Below are positions 30,781 through 39,668 of a DNA stretch of 64,000 nucleotides, in pieces (positions within the stretch are counted from its first letter, which is position 1; every line of letters starts with the position of its first letter). This DNA comes from Choricystis sp. odSpoLacu1. Taxonomy: Eukaryota; Chlorophyta; Trebouxiophyceae. The position numbers were made by a program, and so were the translations under genes. Below the pieces are notes generated by a model. The model was given only the letters and a program-made list of their open reading frames with translations. It was not told the DNA's origin and did no database searches. The stretch is taken from the NCBI GenBank assembly GCA_958009055.1, contig OY253656.1, positions 620,001-684,000 on the forward strand, in the 5' to 3' direction.

Positions 30781-31014
30781 TCCTACCGCGACTTCAATGA
30801 TGTGCATGAACTGCCCGCCCACCGGTTGACCGAGATCTCGAGGTTTTTGGAGGACTATCGCACGTTTGAGGGGCGGTTGTCGGGCCCCCCGTGCTCCACC
30901 CCCAAAGTGTCGGTGGACGGGTTTGAGGACGCGCTGTCTGCCAAGCTGCTGCTGAAGGAGGCGCAGGTCGCGTACAAGGCGTCGTACCTGCCCAAACGGC
31001 CGCGCACGGAGTGA
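29968..31014 (+). CDS. Family I inorganic pyrophosphatase-like protein, degenerate active site
   Basis: Three exons (29968-30052, 30339-30461, 30608-31014) encode 204 residues in frame. The fold markers of plant cytosolic soluble pyrophosphatases are clear: GHPWHDLDPGP, IEVPRGSKVKY, SVVYPHNYGFVPQTM, ELPAHRLTEISRFLEDY. The metal-binding signature D-x-D-P-x-D is here DGAALD: the middle Asp, the catalytic base in the bacterial enzyme, is Ala, and Pro is Ala. The Glu after KVKY is Arg, and the second Lys of the usual DYKK is Thr. It probably binds but does not efficiently hydrolyse pyrophosphate. An active paralogue elsewhere in the genome would be expected. Confidence 0.88.
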
Positions 31015-31228
31015 GAAAAAGAGAGAGGCAGGCTGGTTTCTGCCCCCTTACAAAACGCGCCTGTGCTGCGTGTTTATTTTTTTTCTCGCGTCCCCTGATT
31101 GTCTTCTGCATCCATGTCTCGCGCCCCAAGTTGATAGTTGCTCTTCCCGTGTGCCAGAGAGAGAGAGAAGATTTTTAAAAAACGAAAAAAGCATTTTGAC
31201 TGCAAAAAAAAAACACCCCCCCCCAAAA

Positions 31229-32974
31229 TCATCCCCTCTTCAACCGCGCCGCCTGCTCCCTGCTCACTCCGGTCAACGGGTGCGCCCCTCCCAACACCAA
31301 CGCCCTCACCTCTGCCCCGCGCGCCGCCGCGTCTGCCGCCGCGCGCGACAGGCGCGCGGCCAGCGCGGCAGGCGCCGCGTCCGTGCGGCTGGCCAGCAGG
31401 TCGGCGTGCAGCTCCAACAAGTTGCCCAGTTCAGCAGTCGGGATGCCGACCAGGGTGTCCATGGCGGTAATGAGAGAACCAACGCACCGCGCCGCGGTGG
31501 CGGTGTCCTTGGCGTGGCGCGCTGCGTTGGCCAGGGGCATGAGCGCGTCGAACACGACCACGTGCTCGGAACACAGAGTCGAGGGGGCCAGGTCGACGAC
31601 GGCGGCGAGGGCGGGGGCGGCGGCGGCGGGGCCTTTTGAGCGGAGGGTGGCGAGAGCAGAGTCGAGGGCCAGGGCGGCGCGGTCAGTGACATCGGCTGGG
31701 CCGGTGCCGGCAGGTGTGCGTGCAGGCACGGTGCGCCCACACACGTCGCAGCACCAGTCGGCGCCGGCGCCGCCCTCATTCGTCGGCAGCAGCGCCCCGC
31801 CACACGCGCCGCCGCGCGCTTTGCAGGGCACACCCTGCAGCCTCCGATCGCGCGCGGTCGCGAGGGGCGGGGTGCAGCGCTCGCACGCGCAGACAAAGTG
31901 TTTCGCGGCAGCCAGCTGGGCGCGGCGCGTGGAGCGGGGTTCGTACAAATTGACGTAGGCTAACGTGAGGGGTTCGCCTTCGCCAATCGCGCGTGTCGCC
32001 CGCGCGCGCGCCACGCCGCCCGTCACCGCAAACGCGCAGTTGGGGGCGCAGGAGTGGTTGAGGGTCGCCAACGCAGGAAAAAGACCAAACCCCAAATCCG
32101 CCGACGACGGATCCCCCGCCCCCGTGCCGTGTGCGTTGGTGCCGACAACATCAGCGATGTCGGCCAGGGAGGCTGCAGTGGGAGGGGGCGCATACGGCGC
32201 GGCTTCAGCGATGGCGGCAGTGACGTCGCGGGCGGCCGCCGTGAGCTGCGCGCGCCACGCGGCTGGCCGCTGCGCCCAGCCGCGCGCGAGAGCAGCGACA
32301 TCGGCCGCCCCACACCGCAGTGGGAAGCGTGGGTCGACGGACGACTCGCCCAGGTCGGACGCGCCGTGGCCGTGGCCGCACGCGTCGGTGTCGTCGCCGT
32401 GCGCGTGTGCGTGTGAGTCGCGGCCGTGGCCGCACGCGTCGGTGTGCACGTGCGGCTTGTCCCCCGCCACCCGCCCCTCCTCCACCGCTTTGGCGGCGTC
32501 CAGCTCCACCGCCAGGGCCAGCAGGTCAGCCAGATCTTCGGCGTCCAAGCCGTCCGCGCTGGAGGTGGGGGTGCCGTGCTTGACGCCGGCGGCCGCGACG
32601 GCGGTGCGGCCGGGGGCGGCCGCAGCGCGCACGGTCGCATGCTGCGCCTTACACGCCGGCCCGCAGTATTTGCCTCCACCACCGCACACACCCACCGCGC
32701 ACCCAGGGCACGCGCGCCCCACGTGGCGAGCGCGCGGCACGGCCGCGACGGGGGCTTCTGCTAGAACCAGGTCGCCTGGTGCCAGCGGCCGCGCGGCCAC
32801 CGCGTGCCGCCCCAGGCGCTGGGTGAAGGCCAGCTTGAAGGGGAGCCAGTCGGACGCTGCAGCCAGGGTGGGGAGAGGGACGAGCGTTTTCTTGGGTTTC
32901 TTGTTGCGCTTGGCGGCGGCGGGCGGCGGCGCGGCGTCGGTGGCGGGGGGGGCGGGATCGGCGGCGGTGGGCAT
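31229..32974 (-). CDS. SMYD-like SET-domain protein with His-rich insert
   Basis: An intronless gene of 581 residues. SMYD proteins are lysine methyltransferases with a SET domain split by a MYND zinc finger. Seen: a Lys-rich N-terminus (AKRNKKPKKT), the first SET strand (RLGRHAVAARPL), a reduced MYND-like Cys cluster (CPGCAVGVCGGGGKYC), then SET motifs NHSCAPNC and GEPLTLAYVNLYE, and post-SET CACERC. Between MYND and SET II is a His/Asp/Gly-rich stretch (for example HVHTDACGHGRDSHAHAHG), resembling metal-binding loops of zinc transporters. The C-terminus is helical, TPR-like. The substrate is unknown. Confidence 0.82.
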   Translation of the reverse strand: MPTAADPAPPATDAAPPPAAAKRNKKPKKTLVPLPTLAAASDWLPFKLAFTQRLGRHAVAARPLAPGDLVLAEAPVAAVPRARHVGRACPGCAVGVCGGGGKYCGPACKAQHATVRAAAAPGRTAVAAAGVKHGTPTSSADGLDAEDLADLLALAVELDAAKAVEEGRVAGDKPHVHTDACGHGRDSHAHAHGDDTDACGHGHGASDLGESSVDPRFPLRCGAADVAALARGWAQRPAAWRAQLTAAARDVTAAIAEAAPYAPPPTAASLADIADVVGTNAHGTGAGDPSSADLGFGLFPALATLNHSCAPNCAFAVTGGVARARATRAIGEGEPLTLAYVNLYEPRSTRRAQLAAAKHFVCACERCTPPLATARDRRLQGVPCKARGGACGGALLPTNEGGAGADWCCDVCGRTVPARTPAGTGPADVTDRAALALDSALATLRSKGPAAAAPALAAVVDLAPSTLCSEHVVVFDALMPLANAARHAKDTATAARCVGSLITAMDTLVGIPTAELGNLLELHADLLASRTDAAPAALAARLSRAAADAAARGAEVRALVLGGAHPLTGVSREQAARLKRG

Positions 32975-33353
32975 TGTGCTGTGTGTGGGGTTGTGTGTGT
33001 GTGTGCGTGCAGCGACGGGACGTGCACACCAATGCGCAGGTGGGCGCGCGGGCGGGGCGCGGCGCAGGAGAAAGTGGTCGGGGAATGGAGGGCCGCGTTT
33101 TTTCGTCGAAGCGGAAACCGCCGGCACACACACACACACAAAAACTCTCTCCCCGTTTTTGCGCTGTGTAACCGCCTGCCGCGCGGCACGTTCACCGCCC
33201 CTCCGTCCGTCCCGAGCCGTTCCAGTGCCGAGCCGTTCCGTGGCGTCGTCCTGAATCGGGAGACGGCAGCGCCGTAGCCACCACACACCACCGCGCGCCG
33301 CCGCGTCCAATTGCGCGCGTTCCCCTGCAATTGTGCCTCCCGCCGCCACCACC
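32975..33353. promoter_or_regulatory. Divergent promoter region, SMYD-like / kinesin-4
   Basis: These 379 bp separate two divergent start codons and must hold both promoters. They contain GT/CA microsatellite stretches near 32980-33010 and 33123-33142. I see no TATA box or other recognisable element. Confidence 0.5.
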
Positions 33354-35135
33354 ATGTCGACCACCCCGCCCCCCGCCTGCGACGCGGACAACGACTCCAC
33401 CCCTCAACACGTGCGCGCCGTCGTCCACGTCCGCCCACTGCTCCCGTCGGAAGCCGCGGCCGGCGCGACGCACGCGCTCACCGCGCGCGCGACCCCCCCC
33501 CACCGTCGACTGTGCCGGTTACCGCTTCGCCTACGACGCCGTGTATGGTGACGACGCGGGCGCTGCCCCGGGCCGCCTGTACGACGACGCGGTGGCGCCC
33601 CTGGTGGCTGCCGCGTTTCGGGGCGTGCACGGCGCGGTGCTGGCCTACGGTGCGACCGGTTCCGGCAAGACGCACACCATGGGGGCTGCAGCGGGGCTGC
33701 CGGGCGCCAGGCGGGAGGGGGTCATGCCGGCCGCGCTGGCGGACGTGTGCGCGCGCGCGGCGGCCGCGCGCGCGGCGGGCGTGAGCGTGACCGTCCGCGC
33801 GTCTTTTGTTGAAGTTTTAGGTGATGACGTGTTCGACCTGCTGGTGCCGCCCCGGGATCGTGCCCCTCTGCCCCTGCGCGACGGTGGCGGCGGCGGCAGC
33901 GTGACGGTGAGCGGGGCCGCGAGTGTGTACGTGGCTTCCAGAGACGACGTCGCTTCTCTGCTCGCTGCCGCCGCGTCGGCTCGCGCGACGGGAGCCACCG
34001 CCCTGAACGCGGCTTCATCGCGTTCCCACGCCCTCATGACGGTGACCATTGAGCAGAGGGCCAAACATGGAGGCTCACCCACCACCGCTCTGGGCGTCGC
34101 TGGTGCCGACTGGCCCCCCGCCTCCGCCGCGGGCGGGGGCGGCCTCCCCCCTCCCCGCGCCCCCGCCGTCCCGCCGGGAGCCACCCGCCTGTGGGCCCGC
34201 CTGCACCTGGTGGACCTGGCGGGGTCGGAGCGCGCGGCGCGCACGGGGGCGACCGGGGCGCGGCTGAGGGAGGGCGCCGCGATCAACAGAGGGCTGCTGG
34301 CGCTCGGCAACGTCGTGGCCGCCCTCGCCGCCCGCGACGCCTCCCCCTCGTCCACTCGTCACATCCCGTACCGTGACTCCAAGCTGACGCGGCTGCTGGC
34401 GGACGCGTTGGGAGGGTGTGCGGCGACTGTTTTGATTGCCTGCGCGTCGCCGACCGGCGCCGACGCGCCCGAGACGCGGGCCACGCTGCGCTATGCAGCC
34501 CGCGCGCGTGCGATCACTACCGCGCCCACTGTGAATGCCGACCCCGCGGCCGCAGAGTTGGCGGCGTTGCGGGCTGAAGTGGCGGCGCTAAAAGCGGAGA
34601 ACGCGGCGCTGCGGAAAGTCCTTGAGAGCGGTGGCGGCGGAGGCTGCTGCACACCGCCACCTGCGCGCCGGATGGGGGCAGCCGCCTCGCTGACGCCGCC
34701 GCCACCGGTGGTGTTGGCGGGGGTGCCGCCCACGGGGCTGGTGTGCACCCCGAGCCCTGGGAGTGGCGCTGCGGCCGCGCTTGCTCTCTCCCCGCCGCCG
34801 CCTCCTGCCGCCGTCACGCTCATCCCTCCCTCCCAACGCCCACCCTCCGCGTCCCCGTCCCCCGCGTCTGGCTACCTGCGGGAAGCAGTCGCCGCGCGCG
34901 CGCGCGCGCGGCCGCGCTGAGGGCTGAAGTTGCCGCCCGTGCCGCCGCCCGCGGCAGCGCAGAGCAGCAGCAGCAGCAGCATGGTCCGCGTGCAGACGAG
35001 GGCCCCCTGGCGGCTGGGCTGGCGGCCGTCGGGTCGCCGCGGCGCGCGCTGGTGCCGAGGGGTAACGACGTGGGGGCGCGCAGCACGGGCAAGCCAAGCC
35101 AGGCGGTGCGGGTGGCGGGGACGCGGTGGCAGTGA
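33354..35135 (+). CDS. Kinesin-4-type motor (short)
   Basis: An N-terminal kinesin motor: VRAVVHVRPLLPSE, P-loop GATGSGKTHTM (about residue 98), switch I NAASSRSH, switch II HLVDLAGSERAARTG, and IPYRDSKLTRLLADALGG, which fits kinesin-4. Just past the motor is a short coiled coil, ELAALRAEVAALKAENAALR. The frame breaks at the C9 run 33493-33501 (one base too many); before it the frame starts at ATG 33354, after it the frame runs to a stop at 34920. A CG repeat near 34890-34911 may hide a further 2-base slip; dropping one GC extends the protein to 35135 through a Gln run. Either way it is much shorter than usual kinesin-4 proteins. Confidence 0.85.
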
Positions 35136-35458
35136 TGTGTGGAAAGGGTCGTTTGCTTTCTTTTTTCTTTGCCGTGCCCAGAGTGGGTTGTGTGAGCCAA
35201 AAACGAAAAACTCACTCGCAGCCGTTTCGACACAACAAAAACGTCGATTTGGATTGATCTCCCTTTTTTTCCTTTTTGCGCGCGCTCTCCCCTATCTCCC
35301 TATTTCGTCTGCGTCGACACGCTCACGCTGAGCAGTGTATTGCTGCGGAAGGCTGCAAAGTTTAAAAAGAACCTGCACTTTCTCTTTGCGCTCACCCGTC
35401 TGCCGACCCTTTTTTTGGACTCCCCCACCCCAACCCACCCACTCACTACGCCCGTCCT
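35136..35458. other. Intergenic region, kinesin 3' side and DET2 promoter
   Basis: This 323 bp interval is AT-richer than its surroundings, with several T runs, and holds no open frame of note. It likely contains the kinesin 3' UTR and the DET2-type gene promoter. Confidence 0.5.
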
Positions 35459-36292
35459 ATGCGTCCGTCCGACGTTGCCCTGGCCGTCACGGCCGCCTCC
35501 TCCGCCATGACGGCGGCGGGGGCGGCCGCCGCGGCCGCCCTGCTGCTGGGGCGGACCGCCCCTTACGGCCGCCACGCGGCTTCGGCCCCCGCCGCCGCGC
35601 GCTGGGGCCCCCCCATCCCCGCCCGCCTGGCGTGGTGCACGCAGGAGGCGCCCTCCCTGTTGGCGCCGTTCGTGTTTGGCGCTGTGAGGCGGGCGGTGGA
35701 GGCGGCTCCAGTGGCACGGTGGCCGCGGTGGGTGGCGTTCGCGCCCCCCACCCCACCACCTCCCACCCTGGCCTTAGTCCTCCTAGTCGCCTTCGTTCTC
35801 CACTATGCGTGGCGTGCCCTCGTTTACCCATTCATCATCCCGGGCCGCCACCCCACGCCCGCGGGCGTGTGGGCCATGGCGCTCGGCTTCTGTTTTTACA
35901 ATGGGGCGCTGCAGGGTGCAGGGCTGGCGGTTGTACCAGCCACGCCACTGACTCACCCGCGCGTCGTCATTGGCTTGGTTTTGTGGGCCAGCGGGTGGAC
36001 GCTCAACCTGTGGGCAGACGCTGTGCTGCGCGGCCTGAAAAAAAAGACGCCAGGCTACTCGCTCCCCCCTCCCGTCGGCCCCTTTGCCCTTGTCGCGTGC
36101 CCCAACTACCTTGGCGAGATCATTGAGTGGACGGGATTTGCCCTGGCAGCTGGCTCCCCTCCCGCCTCCGCGTTTGCTTTCTTCACGGCCGCCAACCTCC
36201 TTCCCCGGGCGCTGGCCCACCGCGCGTGGTATGTGGAGCGGTTCCCCCGGTTTCCCAGGGAGAGGAGGGCGGTGCTGCCGTGGTTGTTGTGA
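35459..36292 (+). CDS. DET2: Steroid 5-alpha-reductase (DET2-type)
   Basis: An intronless gene of 277 residues. These NADPH-dependent membrane enzymes reduce the delta-4 bond of 3-oxo-steroids; in plants DET2 acts in brassinosteroid synthesis. The protein has about six hydrophobic segments. The family core includes HYAWRALVYPFI, IGLVLWASGWTLNLWADAVL, and the cofactor-side motif FALVACPNYLGEIIEWTGFA with the conserved Asn-Tyr and Glu. It ends in the usual aromatic/basic tail (RAWYVERFPRFPRERRAVLP). An algal enzyme may act on other sterols. Confidence 0.9.
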   Translation: MRPSDVALAVTAASSAMTAAGAAAAAALLLGRTAPYGRHAASAPAAARWGPPIPARLAWCTQEAPSLLAPFVFGAVRRAVEAAPVARWPRWVAFAPPTPPPPTLALVLLVAFVLHYAWRALVYPFIIPGRHPTPAGVWAMALGFCFYNGALQGAGLAVVPATPLTHPRVVIGLVLWASGWTLNLWADAVLRGLKKKTPGYSLPPPVGPFALVACPNYLGEIIEWTGFALAAGSPPASAFAFFTAANLLPRALAHRAWYVERFPRFPRERRAVLPWLL

Positions 36293-36442
36293 AGGGAGGA
36301 GAGAGAGAGAGAGAGAGGACGGTGTGGTTTGGAGACCGGTCGTGCAAAGAGTGAAGGTCGAGAGAGTCGGTCCGTCTCGCACACACTCTCCCCTTTTACC
36401 TCTCCGCCGCCCCTCCACCGTCTCCCCCCCTTTTCTTCCGCC

Positions 36443-37528
36443 ATGGGTACGTTGCACACACGCGCACCACACTGCACCTCACAGCGTGCTCGGGCCGCGC
36501 TCGCAACGGGGGGCGTGGGCGCGCCCACCGCCTCTCCCTCCGGGCGCTGTCGATTCGCGCCGGGCCGCCACCCGATCGCGTCGCCTCCCGCGCCGTCCAC
36601 GGACGCCGCCCTCTCCCGATCGGAGGCCCACGTCAGCCGGTCTCCCCGTATGGGAGCCTCACCGACTGGGCCGTCGCTGGCGGGAGGGCGGGCACGGAAA
36701 AAGCTGCAGGCGCCGGCTCCCTTCTCCCAGAGCTCTCTCGCGCACCAAACTCACATTCCCCCCCTCCCCTCCCTCCTTCCCCAGTCAAAATCAAGGCTGC
36801 CGAGCTGCGCGGCAAGGGCAAGGCCGAGCTGCTGGAGCAGGTGCGTGTGAGAGTGTGGGCAAGCAAAGAGCGTTTCTTTTTTGTTCGCGGCCTCCCTCCC
36901 TCCCCCGATCTGCCTCGGCACGCCCTCCTGCCCCCCGATCGACCGCGCGAACTGGCTTGCGAGAGTCGTGGGAAGGAGGAGGGGAGGTGGTAGAGAGAGA
37001 GAGAGCTCGGGAGCCGAGTGCTGCGCACGCCGATGGGGAGAGCCGCCGTCGCCGACGCCTCGTCTTTCGACCGAAAACTCACCCCCCCCACCCCTCACCC
37101 CAACCAACAGCTCAAGACCTGCAAACAGGAGCTCTCCCGCCTGCGCGTGGCCAAGGTGACGGGCGGCGCCCCCAACAAGCTGTCCAAGATGTGAGTTGGT
37201 TTGTGTGAGAGGGGGGTGGGGGAGAGAGAGAGAACAGACGAGAAAACCGAAACACACACCCCTCCCTTCCCTCCTCCTCTTCTACCCGCTCCCCAGCAAA
37301 GTGGTGCGCAAGTCCATCGCTCGCGTGCTGACCGTCGTGACCCAGTCCCAGCGGTCTGCGCTGCGCACCGCGTACGCGGGCAAGAAGCACATCCCGCTGG
37401 ACCTGCGCCCCAAAAAGACGCGCGCGATCCGGCGCCGCCTGACGGCCGCCCAGGCGGGCGCCAAGACGGTGAAGGCGGCCAAGAAGGCGGCCGCGTTCCC
37501 CAAGCGCAAGTACGCGGTGAAACTGTGA
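36443..37528 (+). CDS. RPL35: Cytosolic 60S ribosomal protein uL29 (RPL35)
   Basis: Four exons: 36443-36446, 36785-36840, 37111-37190 and 37297-37528, giving 123 residues, exactly the usual length. The coding part of the first exon is only four bases (ATG G). Spliced, the start reads [20 protein letters not shown]. The rest includes [32 protein letters not shown] and [13 protein letters not shown]. uL29 lies at the exit of the peptide tunnel. All donors are GTACG, GTGCG or GTGAG and all acceptors end in CAG. Confidence 0.97.
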
Positions 37529-37813
37529 AGGAGAGAGGAGATTTGTGGTGGTGTTTCTTTCCTTTTTTTGACACTTTTTCATTATCCCTTTGCAAAAGTC
37601 TCTGCTGTTTCCCTGTTTCCAAAAAGCTCGGTGTTTGGGAGGGCGTGGGTGGCAGCGTCCAGAATCAGTTGGTGGTGGTGGAGGGAGGTGAAGCCTTCTC
37701 AGCCAGACGAAGAGACGATGGTGTGTTTTTTCGGCGTCACTCCCACGCGAGGGCGTTTGTCAATTTGCGCGCACGCGCTCTGCAGGCTGCACGCTCCCTC
37801 ACTTCTCGCTGCG

Positions 37814-39490
37814 ATGCAACCCACCTGGCTGGCAGCTCTGCTGATGGCGGCTGGCGCTGCGGCCGCCGCCCCCCCCGCCCCGCCGCCGCTGCCGTCTGCA
37901 TTTTCACTGGGGTACAACTTCACTCTCCCATACACTCGCTCCTTCCAGCCGCACGCCCTGACCTACGTCGTCACGATGGCGCAGGATGGGTCTCACGCTA
38001 CGCAGCGCACCAACGGTGATGTTGTGTTGACGGTGCACGCCGACGGGTCTTATTCAGAGACCGCGCCCCGCATCGACGCCCTGGCCTGCACCCGCTACGC
38101 GGCGGACGATGAGTCGGACGCCCTGCTGCACGCGCCCGTGGTGCCGGACGTGGGGGGTGGCGGGTGGGTGTACATTGGGGAGGTGGCCGCGTCGACGTTT
38201 GACGACGCGCCGCTGTTGTCGTCGCCGACCGCTCACGCGTGGCGCCTCACCGCCGACCACGGCGCCCGCACCGTCAACTACACGTTTTGGTCTGATGCTG
38301 CCACGGGCGCCCCCGTGGCGTTGCACCAGGAGGGGCCCGATTTGTTGAGCGGGTCGCATTTTGACGAGTACAAAGTTTCATACACTTCATTCGACCCCAA
38401 TCCACCTCCTGCCTCTGCGTTTGACGAGCCGGATGAATGTGCCCGCGTGCCGCCGCCAGAGGCGGGGAATGGCGGATTGCGGCCTCGCCGCAGCGGGGGC
38501 GCGGGCGCAGCCGTCGTGCCGTCGTTCGGTCGGCGCGCGGTCTGCGTGACTGCGCCGACGCCCGGCCGTGCCTACACAACCACTCTCACCCCGGCCTCCC
38601 GCCCCTGGCTGTCGGACGCCGAGTTTGCGGCGATGATGCTGCGCCCCAAGCAGGCGCGCGGCCTGATGGCGCGTGCGACGCCGTCTGCGCGGTTGCCTCA
38701 CGTGCGGCGGTTGCCGAAAGGGGCTGTGCCTGCTGCTGTTGATTGGCGGGGGACGCCCGCTGCTGGCGTGGTCAAGGATCAGGCTACATGCGGCTCGTGC
38801 TGGGCCTTCGGGACCAACGGGGCCCTAGAGAGCGCCATCGCGGTGGCGACAGGGCGCAATCACTCGTTCAGCGAACAGGCATTGATGGATTGTTCATGGA
38901 ACTACGGCACAAACTCTGCGTGCGGCGGCGGTGACGCCGACGCCGCCCTCGACTGGCTGGTCGCTGAAGGCGGCGGCGTGCTGGACCTGGAGGCTGAGTA
39001 CGAGTACCAGGGCGCGGCCGGCTACTGCCGCCACAAGACGGCGGGTGGGGGTGGTGACGACGACGACGACGACGGCGCCACCAACCGCCGCCACCACCGC
39101 CACCGAGTGTCCATCCCCCGCGTGATCGGCTACGCCTTCACCCCCCCCGGGGACGATGAAACGCTGATGGAGGCGGTCGCCTCGCGCGGGCCCCTCCAGG
39201 TCAGCATCGACGCCGCCGCCCACGGCTTTCGCTACTACGCGTCGGGCGTGTACGATGAACCCACGTGCCACGCGGATGAAGACAATCTCGACCACTCGGT
39301 CACGCTCGTCGGCTACGGCACAGACGAGGAGACTGGGATCGATTGGTGGCTTATAAAAAACTCGTGGTCCCAGCACTGGGGGGACGGGGGCTACGTCAAG
39401 ATCGCGCGCGCGCGGGGAGGGTGCGGCGTGGCGACGGCAGCAATGTACGCGGTCGTGGAGGAGGACGACGACCGCACGGCGTCTGCTTGA
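37814..39490 (+). CDS. Papain-family (C1A) cysteine protease with long N-terminal domain
   Basis: An intronless gene of 558 residues with a signal peptide (ATG at 37814, hydrophobic core LAALLMAAGAAAAA), so it enters the secretory or lysosomal route. An N-terminal domain of about 280 residues is beta-rich (for example GDVVLTVHADGSY, VNYTFWSD) and recalls the pro-region of counting-factor-associated proteases. The protease domain starts near residue 305: DQATCGSCWAF with catalytic Cys329, DHSVTLVGYG with His494, IKNSWSQHWGDGGYVKIAR with Asn516. A loop of six Asp followed by RRHHRHR is inserted near residue 420. There is no ER retention signal. Confidence 0.9.
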   Translation: MQPTWLAALLMAAGAAAAAPPAPPPLPSAFSLGYNFTLPYTRSFQPHALTYVVTMAQDGSHATQRTNGDVVLTVHADGSYSETAPRIDALACTRYAADDESDALLHAPVVPDVGGGGWVYIGEVAASTFDDAPLLSSPTAHAWRLTADHGARTVNYTFWSDAATGAPVALHQEGPDLLSGSHFDEYKVSYTSFDPNPPPASAFDEPDECARVPPPEAGNGGLRPRRSGGAGAAVVPSFGRRAVCVTAPTPGRAYTTTLTPASRPWLSDAEFAAMMLRPKQARGLMARATPSARLPHVRRLPKGAVPAAVDWRGTPAAGVVKDQATCGSCWAFGTNGALESAIAVATGRNHSFSEQALMDCSWNYGTNSACGGGDADAALDWLVAEGGGVLDLEAEYEYQGAAGYCRHKTAGGGGDDDDDDGATNRRHHRHRVSIPRVIGYAFTPPGDDETLMEAVASRGPLQVSIDAAAHGFRYYASGVYDEPTCHADEDNLDHSVTLVGYGTDEETGIDWWLIKNSWSQHWGDGGYVKIARARGGCGVATAAMYAVVEEDDDRTASA

Positions 39491-39592
39491 CCCCTTGGTT
39501 TTTTCATGCCTGTTTGTACCTTGCCACTCTGAAGCCATGGTATATATGTCGTGGAGGAGGAACGCAACCGCGCGGCGTCTGCTTCGCCCTTT
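39444..39592 (+). repeat. Imperfect direct duplication of the protease gene's 3' end
   Basis: About 50 bases spanning the last codons and stop of the protease gene (39444-39496) recur, imperfectly, 96 bases downstream (39541-39592). Both copies share the core gtcgtggaggagga and, a little further on, cggcgtctgctt. In the second copy the stop is lost and a tatatat sequence replaces the upstream bases. Confidence 0.7.
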
Positions 39593-39668
39593 TTTCTGTA
39601 CCACTTTTGGAAAGCAAACAACGATTTTTCATTTTAACACAATTTTAACACAAGTTTTCCCCACTCAC

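Noticed and set aside
39539..39548. TATA-like sequence tatatat
   Set aside because: It lies in the duplicated 3' region of the protease gene and no gene starts downstream on either strand.
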